Shown here piece after piece: positions 33,233 through 41,884 of a DNA stretch of 64,000 nt. Source of the DNA: Terriglobia bacterium (lineage in GTDB: Bacteria; Acidobacteriota; Terriglobia; Terriglobales; Acidobacteriaceae); contig JAIQGL010000009.1 in NCBI GenBank assembly GCA_020072585.1, positions 93,585 to 157,584 of the forward strand. Reading direction: 5' to 3'. Below the pieces are notes generated by a model, which saw only the letters and a list, made by a program, of their open reading frames with translations, had not been told where the DNA came from and did not search any database. The translations under genes were made by a program, and so were the position numbers. Position 1 is the stretch's first letter; the number at the start of each line of letters is the position of its first letter.

Positions 33233-34228
33233 TCAATGCCCAGGCCCCAAACCGGAGATGCGCAGGTACCAATGGACGAGCGCTACCCCCCAAAAAGCTG
33301 AAACCAGGGCCGCCATGCCCAGAAACACGCCGAAAGGAATTTCAAAATTGCGGTAGATCAGGATCGCCGAATTCCACGCGCGGCTGCGCGAAACGCCGGC
33401 AGCTTCAGAAGAGTGTCTCCTTCGCCGGCGCAGCAGGCGCTTCTGCCACACCCACAAGATCAGAAAGATGCCAAAAAAGCTGCCGATCACTGAACCCACT
33501 ACCAGCACCAGCAGCGTGAACTTCACACCCAGAAACGCGCCGATCAGCGCCATCAGTTTCACGTCGCCACGGCCCATGCCTTCCACACCGCGCACCGCTT
33601 CATACAGCAACGCCACGCCCCAGATAAAGGCCGCGCCCAGCACCAGGCCGGCAATCGAGTTGATCAGCGAGAGAACATGCCAGTTGTCGATGGCGGGAAG
33701 GAAGGAGCGCGCCGGGCCTTCCAGAGGCACAAACACGCTGAAGAACAATCCCAGGGCGATCCCCGGCTTGGTCAGCAAATCAGGCAATAGCTTGGTTTCC
33801 GCATCAGTAAAGATCAGGCCAATCAGAAGGAATGACAGAACGCACAGCTTGGCGGCAATCCAGAACTCGTTCGGCATCACATCAAACTGCCACTGTTGCT
33901 GGATCAAACGGGCCAATGCCGGCGCATTGAAGTATGACGCCGCAAAGAGCGCCCCCGTCAGCAATTCCACCGCGGCGTAGCGGGGAGAGATGGGGGCCTT
34001 GCACTTGCGGCACCTGCCTCCCAGCATGATCCAGCTCAGCACCGGAATGTTGTCATAAGCGGCGATGGGCGCTTCACACGCCGGACAGGCCGAGCGCGGG
34101 CTCACTACGGAGATCTCCCGCGGCATGCGGTAGATGCACACATTCAGAAAGCTGCCGAAAACCAGCCCAAACAGGAAAAATGCTGCGGCAAGAAAATAAA
34201 AGCTTCCGGCAAAATCAAGAGTATTCAG
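33233..34228 (-). CDS. Prepilin peptidase / type IV leader peptidase (A24A), probable CTG start
   Basis: Inner-membrane aspartic peptidase that cleaves and methylates type IV pilin-like prepilins. The first helix with GLVFGSFLNVCIYRMP is essential to the family and lies upstream of every ATG, GTG or TTG except the GTG inside it. The only codon fitting a ribosome binding site (GGGAG, six bases) is CTG at 34228, giving 331 residues; an in-frame TAA lies farther upstream. The zinc-binding cytoplasmic loop has CPAC and CRKC. Catalytic aspartates are Asp142 in FTDAETKLLPD and Asp222 in GMGRGDVKLMALIG. Eight membrane segments are predicted. No pilin genes are nearby. Confidence 0.9.
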   Translation of the reverse strand: MNTLDFAGSFYFLAAAFFLFGLVFGSFLNVCIYRMPREISVVSPRSACPACEAPIAAYDNIPVLSWIMLGGRCRKCKAPISPRYAAVELLTGALFAASYFNAPALARLIQQQWQFDVMPNEFWIAAKLCVLSFLLIGLIFTDAETKLLPDLLTKPGIALGLFFSVFVPLEGPARSFLPAIDNWHVLSLINSIAGLVLGAAFIWGVALLYEAVRGVEGMGRGDVKLMALIGAFLGVKFTLLVLVVGSVIGSFFGIFLILWVWQKRLLRRRRRHSSEAAGVSRSRAWNSAILIYRNFEIPFGVFLGMAALVSAFWGVALVHWYLRISGLGPGH

Positions 34229-34249
34229 GGCGCACTCCCGCTCAATGTG

Positions 34250-34458
34250 ACTCGAGGGAAATTATACGCAAGAGGAATTTGGCAGGTAGGTAAACTTGAG
34301 GAGTTGGGCAAATGGAAGGAATTTCATAAATGAGTAAATGCGTAAATTTAGTAATTGGGTAAGAAAATTGGTAAATCAGTAAATTTGTGACTGGGTAATT
34401 CGAAGAGCCCCCGTCAAGAATCGATTCTTCATTCACCAAATTACCAATTTACTCATTT
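34250..34458. repeat. AT-rich low-complexity tract with inverted TAAAT motifs
   Basis: About 200 bp built of GTAAAT, TAAATTT and AATTGGTAA steps, followed after a GC-richer centre by their reverse complements (AATTACCAATTTAC, TCATTTAC). The composition differs sharply from the flanks. It separates the prepilin peptidase and glycosyltransferase-like genes. A 65-codon frame inside it is a by-product of the repeat. Confidence 0.7.
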
Positions 34459-34460
34459 AC

Positions 34461-34946
34461 TTAATTATCTTCCGGAATCCTCAGAATGTGTCCGGCGAGA
34501 ACCGGAACTTTCGGATTTCCCGGCGGCAGCTCTCCAGTCCAGTTGATCTGCTTGCGGTTGGCCAGACGCATCTCCGGATCAAGAGACTTCCAGCCCGCGC
34601 CATTCTGCTCACGGACCGCCATGTTGAATCCCATCTGATTGCCATCCTGCTCGGCATTAATCCACTCGAACAGGGAAGCTTCAAGCTCCTCGGCCAGGGC
34701 TTCCTGGGGCAGCAGGCAAAGGACCCACTGGTTGCGCGTGTCCTGTGAATAAGCTCCATGGCCTACACCCGGTACGGCGTTAACCACCTTTGCGCCATGT
34801 TCCTTGGCGACCTTTACAGTTTCATCCTTGGAACCATGGTCCACCACAATGACCTCATCGCAGGGACGCAGAGAATCCAGGGCGCGCCCAAGCGAGCGCG
34901 CGCTATTGCAGGTATGAATCAGGGCGCTGATCTTGGTCTTAGGCAT
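34461..34946 (-). CDS. Short GT2-like protein lacking the acidic DxD motif
   Basis: 161 residues. The N-terminus reads KISALIHTCNSARSLGRALD, then CDEVIVVDHGSKDETVKVAK, the nucleotide-sugar binding half of a family 2 glycosyltransferase (WaaE/KdtX-like). Where WaaE-type enzymes have a D-x-D/E metal motif after NQWVL, this protein reads LCLLPQEALAEELEASLFEW with no acidic pair. The C-terminal third (WTGELPPGNPKVPVLAGHIL) is short. It may be a non-catalytic derivative or one with another activity. The ATG at 34946 lies at a run of near-repeated TTAGCCATC(A/G)GGTCTT units. Confidence 0.65.
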   Translation of the reverse strand: MPKTKISALIHTCNSARSLGRALDSLRPCDEVIVVDHGSKDETVKVAKEHGAKVVNAVPGVGHGAYSQDTRNQWVLCLLPQEALAEELEASLFEWINAEQDGNQMGFNMAVREQNGAGWKSLDPEMRLANRKQINWTGELPPGNPKVPVLAGHILRIPEDN

Positions 34947-35303
34947 TGGGTCTTAGCCATCGGGTCTTTAGCCATCAAGTCTTTGATTTTGAGCATCAGG
35001 GTTGTAGCCACCTGATCCAGGCCATATGAATGTTAGATGCTGCTTTGGAGGATCGAAAAGTGCATAGGGGCTTTTCTTTCACCTTCGGCTCAAGCTTACA
35101 GTTGGGGCTTCCCGGGGCTGACAGGTATGGCTCAGATACTGTTCAGCATCACGGCACATCATCTGGCACTTATGGCAGCGAATCGGGCCTTTCACAACCG
35201 CTTTGGGTCGCACACCCGGTGGAGTGTTTACCTTGAATGGGCTCATAGATACACATTACTCCCTGAGGGCCCGGCTGCAACATAAATCGCAAAGCAGCCC
35301 TTC

Positions 35304-35595
35304 GGCGAGGCCGACTTGCGCGCCGAGCCGCTTGCGTTAGGAGCAGGACACACTGACCACGTTCCAGACGGTTTGGAGCGAAGCGATAAAATGGTCAGTC
35401 CCAGCGGCGAGGCCGGCTTGCGCGCCGAGCCACTTGCGTTTAGGAGCAGGGCACACTGACCACGTTCCAGACCCTCAAAGCGGTTTGGAGCGAAAGCGAC
35501 AAAAAAATGAAACGCCGCCCCTAGAGGCGGCGCTATTAGATGGACATGTACCCATGCCCCAGACTCTTAAAGCGGTTTGGAGCGAAGCGACAAAG
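35304..35595. repeat. Tandem R1 repeat, 102-bp period
   Basis: Two near-identical units begin at 35304 and 35406 with GGCGAGGCCG and TTGCGCGCCGAGCC. They continue with AGGAGCAGG(A/G)CACACTGACC and ACGTTCCAGAC, and end with GCGGTTTGGAGCGA. A third partial unit (CCCCAGACTC to GGAGCGAAGCGAC) ends at 35590. The upstream part of the gap, 34947-35303, contains no gene I can support. Confidence 0.85.
35501..35532 (-). terminator. Rho-independent terminator for the BON lipoprotein gene
   Basis: On the minus strand CGCCGCC and GGCGGCG form a seven-base stem around six bases, followed by TTTCATTTTTTT. It lies 63 bases downstream of the stop, within the tandem repeat. Confidence 0.8.
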
Positions 35596-36627
35596 CTAGC
35601 GGCCAGCTCCCGGTGTTACCGTGATCGGGCTCTGCAACTGGAACGCGATAATGGCTTCCGGCCGCAGGACGATCTGCTGGCCCTTGGTCGCCGCGGAAAC
35701 GCCGGTTCCTGCGCCCGCGCCGGCTGCCGCGCCAATGGCTGCGCCTTTACCGCCGCCAAAGATGCCGCCCAACACTGCGCCCACAGCCGCGCCGCCGCCG
35801 ACTTTGGCTGCGGTCGATTTACCGCGGCCGCTGCCAGACTTGCTCCACTGGCTCGTCTGCACGCTATAGCTTCTGCCGTTCATGGTGAGTTTGGTCAACT
35901 CCAGCGTAAGCACGGATTGCCCGGCAAAACGTCCGGCGGACTTCACCTCAACCACACGGCCCTCAACATCGGCGGTGGTGGGAATCACCGTCTGCTCGTC
36001 CATGGATACCGGTGCGGAGATTGATCCGTGGAACACATCACCCACTTGCGCCTTTTCCGAGTTCACCTCGTCATTCAGGCGGACGCTCAACTGCGTTCCG
36101 GCTGGCACGGTAAATTTCTGCGGGGCCGGAGGAGCAACAGGCGCGGCGGGCGCGCTTGATTGGGCCGAGTCATTGCTGCTGTTCGCGGGAACCGTGGTGC
36201 GCAAGCCGCTGTCGCCGCCAGACGATGGCCGCGAAGTGGTTGCTTTACGCGTGCTCGGAGAAGGACGCCGCTCTTCTCTCATGGCAGGCGGAGGATTGTT
36301 GCTGGCCTGAGTCTGCTGTTGCGCGCTTTGATCAGCGGCAGAAGCCGGCGCCACTTCCAGATTGTTCACAACCGTCTTTACGCCTTCTACCTGCGCCGCG
36401 TCATTGGCGGCTGCATTACGCGCTGCGTCACTGCTGACGCTCCCGGTGAGCGTTACGGTCCCGCCATTGACATTGATATTGAGTTGTTTGTCGGGAACAT
36501 TGCTGTCCCCATTGATCTTGTTCTGGACGTCCGACGCGACCTGCGCATCCGTGCGACTACCCACACGCGAGCAGCCCACTGCCAGCAGCGCCAGGGAAAC
36601 CAGGACCACCCAAAGATTTCGCTTCAT
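35596..36627 (-). CDS. BON-domain lipoprotein with glycine-zipper C-terminus
   Basis: Start ATG 36627 has AGGAG eight bases upstream; a second ATG at 36633 is too close to it. The lipobox ends at Cys19 (SLALLAVGC). Residues 25-95 are a BON domain ([45 protein letters not shown]), a phospholipid-binding fold. A Ser/Pro/Ala linker follows. The last 180 residues match the secreted glycine-zipper protein at 15215: [33 protein letters not shown], then [20 protein letters not shown]. The BON fusion suggests outer-membrane stability or osmotic protection, as with OsmY-like proteins. Confidence 0.88.
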   Translation of the reverse strand: MKRNLWVVLVSLALLAVGCSRVGSRTDAQVASDVQNKINGDSNVPDKQLNINVNGGTVTLTGSVSSDAARNAAANDAAQVEGVKTVVNNLEVAPASAADQSAQQQTQASNNPPPAMREERRPSPSTRKATTSRPSSGGDSGLRTTVPANSSNDSAQSSAPAAPVAPPAPQKFTVPAGTQLSVRLNDEVNSEKAQVGDVFHGSISAPVSMDEQTVIPTTADVEGRVVEVKSAGRFAGQSVLTLELTKLTMNGRSYSVQTSQWSKSGSGRGKSTAAKVGGGAAVGAVLGGIFGGGKGAAIGAAAGAGAGTGVSAATKGQQIVLRPEAIIAFQLQSPITVTPGAGR

Positions 36628-36858
36628 AAACATTGCTCCTCTATATTGTTGGTGGCGTTTATCTAGTTAGATGCAGAGCAGCTGGAGTCGACTGCATCCA
36701 ACTGTAAAATTCTGTAAGTCAACAACTTACGTCATTCTTACCACGAAAAGAATGCACCGGCCAGTGCACTACACTCTGCTTTTCCTATTCTAACCCCGCA
36801 CCATCGCCACAGTTGCTGAATTCAGCCTTAGTTGCCCTCCTCGGAAACACTTAACCCC

Positions 36859-37743
36859 TCACCCTTTGCGCCCGCAACCGGTGAATCCACGCGGTTTAAC
36901 GCCAAATATTCTGGTCATTGGCCCAACGTCACACGTGGAGCCCTCCCGCAGCATTTTCAACTGGTCTACGGTGACAGGAGGGTTTTTGAGCAGGGTCTGC
37001 GCAACCGCCGCACCAGCGAACATCAGCGGCATGGGAACATGCACAGCCGGCTTGCGCACACCGGCACACCGAGCGATCTCAGACAATACCTCGTTCAGCG
37101 TCAACTCGTCGGCGCCGCCAAGTTCAACAGTCTGGTTGGTTGCGGCTTCAGCCGTGAGTGCGCGGGCAAAGCACGTGGTTACGTCATCGATAAAGACCGG
37201 CCGGAATTTTGGCTTGCCGTTACCGGGAACAGGCCGGAAGAGCGGGGCCGAGCGCATGGTCTCCATCATCTGGGTCACAAAGCCGTCACCTTCACCAAAG
37301 ATCAAAGACGGTCGCAGGATGCAATACGGTATGCCGCTACGCCGGAGCTCCTCTTCTCCCTTCCACTTTGTGGTTTGGTAGGCGGCTGGGCCGTCCGCGC
37401 GCACGCCCAGCGCAGACATCAGGATGAAACGTTTGATACCCGCGAGCTTTGCCGCTTCCACCACGTTGCGCGTGCCAATATGATGAACGCGCTCGAAAGT
37501 ATTCCGTCCCTTCTCCACGATGATGCCGACCATATGAATCACCGCGTCACAGCCCTGCATGCCTTGATCAAGACCAGGGCCATCTACTACGTCGCCAGCC
37601 ACAGGCTCAACTTTTGCTTCTTTCAAGGCGCCGGCTTTCTCCGGTTCACGGACCAGCGCACGCACGCTGTGGCCTTCAGCCAGTAATCGCTTCAGCATGT
37701 TCCGTCCGACAAAGCCGGTCGCGCCAGTGAGAAAGACTTTCAT
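36859..37743 (-). CDS. NAD(P)-binding epimerase-like protein (NDUFA9-like SDR)
   Basis: Atypical short-chain dehydrogenase of 294 residues. The Rossmann motif is KVFLTGATGFVGRNMLKRLL at the N-terminus, followed by VRALVREPEKA, VEPVAGDVVD, AVIHMVGI and RFILMSALGV. YQTTKWKGEEELRRSGIPYC carries the Tyr-x3-Lys pair, and ILRPSLIFGEGDGF follows. This arrangement fits the NDUFA9/YfcH-like group, some of whose members act in ubiquinone or complex I biology, others on sugars. ATG 37743 is chosen by homology. No operon partner; substrate unknown. Confidence 0.88.
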   Translation of the reverse strand: MKVFLTGATGFVGRNMLKRLLAEGHSVRALVREPEKAGALKEAKVEPVAGDVVDGPGLDQGMQGCDAVIHMVGIIVEKGRNTFERVHHIGTRNVVEAAKLAGIKRFILMSALGVRADGPAAYQTTKWKGEEELRRSGIPYCILRPSLIFGEGDGFVTQMMETMRSAPLFRPVPGNGKPKFRPVFIDDVTTCFARALTAEAATNQTVELGGADELTLNEVLSEIARCAGVRKPAVHVPMPLMFAGAAVAQTLLKNPPVTVDQLKMLREGSTCDVGPMTRIFGVKPRGFTGCGRKG

Positions 37744-37892
37744 GGAAACCATTCTAACCGTGCCCCTGCACGGCTTTTTTCTTTAGTCTCGAGCGAAGCG
37801 AGAAACGTCTATGCCAAACAACTCATCATGCGCAAGCCGGGCTCGTTTAAAGCGGGAGTCGAATTTATCGCAAAAAGCCGTATATTTGCACC

Positions 37893-38396
37893 ATGTTGAT
37901 TATTCTGGGCGGTCTGCCCGGTGTGGGAAAGACTGCAATCGCTCGCGAACTGGCCCGCCAGTTGCGCGCTGTGCATCTGCGTATTGACTCAATTGAGCAG
38001 GCGATCCGGAATTCTGAGGCGCTCAGCCGTCCTCTCAACGATGCTGGATACCGGGTTGGCTATGCAGTAGCCCTGGACAACATCAGCGTCGGTAGAACGG
38101 TGATTGCAGACTCGGTCAATCCGCTTGCGATCTCCCGCAATGCGTGGGTGGAAGTGGCCAAACGCGCCCAGGTCAGCGCCATTGAAATCGAAGTTGTGTG
38201 CTCTGATGCCAGGGAGCATCAACGCCGGGTAGAGAACAGAACTACTGATATTCCCGGATTGATACCACCCATGTGGCAAGAAGTGGTTTCCAGAGATTAC
38301 CAGCCGTGGGATCGCGAGCGTATTGTGATTGATACCGCAATACGTAGCGTTAAGCAGGCCGTCACGATGCTTCGAAAAATTCTGCCGGAACCGTAG
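37893..38396 (+). CDS. Small AAA/zeta-like P-loop ATPase or kinase
   Basis: 167 residues. The Walker A loop is GLPGVGKT at 7-14 directly after the first strand (LIILG). RIDSIEQAIR supplies the acidic substrate-binding step, VIADSVNPLAISRNAWVEVA the Walker B-like strand with a following helix, and EHQRRVENRTTDIPG the arginine-rich lid. This is the layout of the small kinase group that includes zeta toxins, chloramphenicol phosphotransferase and gluconate kinase. A phosphotransferase acting on a small molecule is likely, but the substrate cannot be read from sequence. Single gene. Confidence 0.8.
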   Translation: MLIILGGLPGVGKTAIARELARQLRAVHLRIDSIEQAIRNSEALSRPLNDAGYRVGYAVALDNISVGRTVIADSVNPLAISRNAWVEVAKRAQVSAIEIEVVCSDAREHQRRVENRTTDIPGLIPPMWQEVVSRDYQPWDRERIVIDTAIRSVKQAVTMLRKILPEP

Positions 38397-38543
38397 TTGG
38401 ATAGAGAGTAGCTGGATTGGAACGGGAGCTGATCTGCCTGTCCTCCCAAGGCAGGCAAAAACGGGAAAAAATGACCCCGCCAAAACGTCCATTAAGTGGC
38501 TCTATTCCCTTCCAATGTGATAAAAATTTCGTTCTCTCTTTTT

Positions 38544-38906
38544 ATGTCCCTGCGAATTGCGCGTGGTGTCTACAATCCGGAGAAGGACCGTTTTCACTAC
38601 TACGTGTCTTTCAAACCCACGCTCGACCCCACGGTCGAAGAGCGCGGCGCCGAACAGCGCCATCCCATCGATGTGGCGCTCTCCGTAACCGAAACGGGCG
38701 AACTGGCTGACCTGGCCTTTAGCCTGCCTCAGCCTTGCCGCAGCCGCAGATCTCTTGAATATCTCAGCAAGACGCAATCCGCCAGCATGGTGGAGGAGCG
38801 GGTCTTTATCACCGTTCCGGACTTGAGTGGCGACTCCGTCCTTCAGGGCAAAGGCAATCTGGAACTGGATGGATTCGGGAGAATCATCGGGTTGGAAATC
38901 AGCTAA
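38544..38906 (+). CDS. Small protein (120 aa), possibly DUF2283-like
   Basis: ATG 38544 (MSLRIARGVYNPEKD) is the best-fitting start; the frame upstream is AT-rich and lacks a ribosome binding site. The chain is rich in beta strands: RFHYYVSFKPTLDP, IDVALSVTETGELADLAFSL, and NLELDGFGRIIGLEIS at the C-terminus. The last motif resembles the closing strand of DUF2283 proteins, in which a similar DxxGRIVGIEI pattern occurs. No catalytic motif is visible. Function unknown. Confidence 0.6.
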   Translation: MSLRIARGVYNPEKDRFHYYVSFKPTLDPTVEERGAEQRHPIDVALSVTETGELADLAFSLPQPCRSRRSLEYLSKTQSASMVEERVFITVPDLSGDSVLQGKGNLELDGFGRIIGLEIS

Positions 38907-39120
38907 CGCGGCGGAGGGTGAGTACCTGTTTCATTGCAGGCCCTTAGTTCCGCCTAATACCCTGCCTTTTTTTCTCATATCTCTCGTCTCACCAATGCCT
39001 TAACTCCCAAATCATGCGTGAATTCAGCTACTCTGCTTGGTTTCTGTCGGGTAACGCTCTCAAAGGCCCTAAGAGTCCTGACCGATTTCTTCCTTGGCGC
39101 GCTTCCCTCATAGTCACTCC

Positions 39121-40332
39121 ATGAACCGCTCACAGGTAACATCCATCGCAGGAAAGTTGTTTATCGTGCTGGCGCTGCTTCTCGGCGTATCCGCATTCGC
39201 CCAGATCCCCCGCTCCAGGCATGTGTACATAGTGGCGGAAGAAAACCGTAGTTATGAACGGATTGTCGGCAGCGCCTCAATGCCCTATTTAAATAGCCTG
39301 CTGGCCAAGGGCGCAGTGGCCACGCAGTTTTATGCCAACATGCACGGATCGCTGGAGAACTACCTGTGGGTCACCGCCGGCCAGTACCTCACCCACAATA
39401 ATGACACCCTGGCGGTCTTCAACGTCGATAACATTGATCGCCATCTGCTGATGAACGGCATGACCTTTAAGTCATACGCGCAGTCGCTTCCGTATGCCGG
39501 CTACACCGGGCTCTATTCGGGCGCGTACATGAAGCGGCACGCTCCTCTGCCCTACTACACGGATATGGCCAATAGCAGCCTGATCAAGAACCATGTCTCC
39601 AGCACCGAACTGGCGAAGGACATCGCCAACGGCACGCTGCCGAACTTTGCCTTCATCACGCCCGACGGAAACCATGACATGCATAACTGCGGCACTGATT
39701 TGGCCGCATGCCTCTCCACCGCAGACCAGTGGCTGAAGAGCAATATCGGACCGCTGCTGGCCAGCCCTCCGTTTCAGCCGGGCGGCGACGGCATCCTGAT
39801 TATCTGGGCTGACGAAGCCGACCTTGGCTCCGACAACCGCTGCAGCGCCACCGTGCTCAGCGGTTGCGGTGGCCGAATCCTGGTAGCGATGATCGGCCCG
39901 CAGGTAAAAGCCGGTTACAAATCCACGACTACCTATCATCATCCGAGCGTCCTGCGCACCATGCTGGCAGCCCTGGGCACCACCGCAAACTTCCCCGCGG
40001 CCGCCAACACCGCGCCGGACATGCGCGAATTCTTCAAGGGCAACGCCGGCACCGGTACCGGCACCGGCACCACAGCTGGCGCGATCAAGATTTCTGCTCC
40101 CACTGCCAGCACGGTTACCGGTCCTGGCGTGCATGCAGTGGCCGATGCCACAGCTGCGAACCCGATCACATTCATGCGCATCTACGTCGATAACGTCAGC
40201 GCCGCTTCCGTTTCCTCCGGCCACATCGACACAACTCTCACCCTGTCCAAAGGAACGCATGCGCTGGTCTTCCAGGCCTGGGACAGCAAAGGCAACGTTT
40301 ACAAAGCCCCCAAAACAATCACGGTGCAGTAA
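39121..40332 (+). CDS. Secreted phosphoesterase (phospholipase C/acid phosphatase-like)
   Basis: 403 residues. A signal peptide (KLFIVLALLLGVSAFAQ) is followed by a phosphoesterase-family domain. HVYIVAEENRSYERIVGSAS carries the Glu-Asn metal-binding start, VATQFYANMHGSLENYLWVT supplies the nucleophile region, and FAFITPDGNHDMHNC and ILIIWADEADLG the remaining metal ligands. THHP-type His residues occur in TTTYHHPSVLRTML. The last 90 residues follow a GTGTGTGT linker and form an Ig-like domain (FMRIYVDNVSAASVSSGHID). Phosphate release from organic esters outside the cytoplasm is the likely role. No clear ribosome binding site; TTG at 39094 is an alternative. Confidence 0.88.
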   Translation: MNRSQVTSIAGKLFIVLALLLGVSAFAQIPRSRHVYIVAEENRSYERIVGSASMPYLNSLLAKGAVATQFYANMHGSLENYLWVTAGQYLTHNNDTLAVFNVDNIDRHLLMNGMTFKSYAQSLPYAGYTGLYSGAYMKRHAPLPYYTDMANSSLIKNHVSSTELAKDIANGTLPNFAFITPDGNHDMHNCGTDLAACLSTADQWLKSNIGPLLASPPFQPGGDGILIIWADEADLGSDNRCSATVLSGCGGRILVAMIGPQVKAGYKSTTTYHHPSVLRTMLAALGTTANFPAAANTAPDMREFFKGNAGTGTGTGTTAGAIKISAPTASTVTGPGVHAVADATAANPITFMRIYVDNVSAASVSSGHIDTTLTLSKGTHALVFQAWDSKGNVYKAPKTITVQ

Positions 40333-40469
40333 AGGCGCAATGCCAAAGCACGGGGCACGAAGGCACGCGAAGGAAAAGTAGCAATGAAAGCAAGCAGGAA
40401 AGCCTTTGCGTACATTCGTGCCCTTCTTTTCTTCTCATCCTGCACTGGATTCACGCTAAAATCAGCTCA

Positions 40470-41075
40470 ATGGTCCACTCCCAGCTCTCTGGCTTTGTCC
40501 TTGCGGGCGGCAAGAGCACGCGTATGGGGCAGGACAAAGCTGCGGTTACACTGAACGGACGCACGCTGCTGGAGCATGCGCTGGCGGCCTTGCGTGAAGT
40601 GTGCCGTCACGTGGCCATCCTGGGCAGCCATGAGCTCTATGGCGCGCTGGCCCCGGTGTATGAAGATATCTTTCCCGGATGCGGGCCGCTGGGCGGAATC
40701 CATGCCGCGCTCGCAGGCTCGCAAACGCAGTTCAACCTGATCATCGCTGTCGATACGCCGTTTCTCGCCCCGGCATTTCTCTCTTATCTGGCGGATAGGG
40801 CCACTGCCAGCGGCGCGATTGTTACCACGCCGGAAATCGACGATTACACGCAGCCGCTCTGCACGGTTTACTCGCTCGATTTCCTGCCCATTGCGGAGAA
40901 GGCATTGCGTCTGGGCAACTACAAGATTGTCCCTCTCTTTCCCAGGGACCGGACGCTCGTGATCAAAGAGTCTGAACTGCGGGGGTTTGCCTTCGCCGCC
41001 GATATGTTCGAAAATCTAAACACCCCGGACGATCTGGCGCGCGCGCGTCGCCGCTTTTCCGGACAGGACACATGA
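40470..41075 (+). CDS. mobA: Molybdenum cofactor guanylyltransferase
   Basis: Transfers GMP from GTP to molybdopterin to make the MGD cofactor of DMSO-reductase-family enzymes. The nucleotide-binding loop is LAGGKSTRMGQDKA near the N-terminus. PGCGPLGGIHAAL, the metal-binding IAVDTPFLAP and a closing FENLNTPDDLARAR are all family features. 201 residues is normal. The stop overlaps the ATG of the ABC ATPase gene by four bases, so they are cotranscribed, although no functional link is known. No other molybdopterin gene is in the window. Confidence 0.92.
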   Translation: MVHSQLSGFVLAGGKSTRMGQDKAAVTLNGRTLLEHALAALREVCRHVAILGSHELYGALAPVYEDIFPGCGPLGGIHAALAGSQTQFNLIIAVDTPFLAPAFLSYLADRATASGAIVTTPEIDDYTQPLCTVYSLDFLPIAEKALRLGNYKIVPLFPRDRTLVIKESELRGFAFAADMFENLNTPDDLARARRRFSGQDT

Positions 41076-41884
41076 GCGAGCATCCCATCCAGCCACCGCA
41101 GGAGCGGCACAAACCATACTGCGAGTTCCAGCACGTCTGCAAAGCGTTTGGCGATAACCGGGTGCTGGAGGACGTGAGCTTTCAGGTCTATCCTGGTGAA
41201 ACGCTGTGCATTCTTGGTCGCAGCGGCGTGGGCAAATCCGTGTCACTCCATCACATCATGGGGTTCCTCAAGCCTGACTCCGGCCGCGTGGTGGTTGCCT
41301 TTGAGGACATCACGGACTACACAGAACCGCAGCTTCAGCATATTCGCAAAAAGGTGACCATGGTGTTCCAGAACGGCGCCCTCTTTGACTCGCTGAGCGT
41401 GGGTGAGAACGTGGCCTTTCCGCTGCGCGAGCGCCATGATCTGGATGAGGAACAGATTTATCAGATAGTCGACGGTCTGCTGGACATGGTGGGCGTGAAA
41501 GCCATGCGCGACCTTCTGCCATCTGATCTTTCCACCGGCATGAAGCGCAGTGTTGCGATTGCCCGCGCGCTGTCAGCACAGCCGGAGTGCATTCTCTATG
41601 ACGAGCCGACAACCATGGTCGATCCGCTGATGGCACAACTCCTCGGCGACCTGATCCAGAAACTCAAGCACCAGCTCAAACTCACCAGCATCGTGGTAAC
41701 GCATGACATGCGTCTGGCCAAAAAACTGGCGGACCGCATTGTCTTCCTGCACGAAGCACGCGCTATTTTTGTGGGATCTGTGCATGAGATGGAGCGGTCC
41801 AATGAAGAAGTAGTGCAGGAATTTCTGAAACTGGATGAATTGATTGTGCCTGGACGGGATGATGGGTATCAGGCGTATACGTAA
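41072..41884 (+). CDS. ABC transporter ATPase, MlaF/Ttg2A type, without partner genes
   Basis: 270 residues. Walker A is GRSGVGKS, the Q-loop region MVFQNGALFDSLSVGENVAF is typical of the MlaF branch (retrograde phospholipid transport), the signature is LSTGMKRSVAIARAL (usually LSGGM), and Walker B is CILYDEPTTMVDP (usually TTGLDP). The switch His is in VVTHDM. An N-terminal extension (SEHPIQPPQERHKP) precedes the domain. In other genomes mlaF is followed by mlaE and mlaD; here the next element is the AT palindrome and a convergent gene. The membrane subunit must be elsewhere, or the ATPase serves another permease. Confidence 0.88.
   Translation: MSEHPIQPPQERHKPYCEFQHVCKAFGDNRVLEDVSFQVYPGETLCILGRSGVGKSVSLHHIMGFLKPDSGRVVVAFEDITDYTEPQLQHIRKKVTMVFQNGALFDSLSVGENVAFPLRERHDLDEEQIYQIVDGLLDMVGVKAMRDLLPSDLSTGMKRSVAIARALSAQPECILYDEPTTMVDPLMAQLLGDLIQKLKHQLKLTSIVVTHDMRLAKKLADRIVFLHEARAIFVGSVHEMERSNEEVVQEFLKLDELIVPGRDDGYQAYT

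Noticed and set aside
34242..34439. 65-codon minus-strand frame
   Set aside because: Low-complexity product of the AT-rich repeat tract, without a start signal.
35030..35285. Short overlapping plus-strand frames in the 35-kb gap
   Set aside because: Two frames overlap each other with no motif, and neither has a ribosome binding site at a suitable distance.
35304..35497. CRISPR-like tandem
   Set aside because: Only two full units of about 102 bp, with no short spacers and no cas genes nearby; it belongs to a dispersed intergenic repeat.
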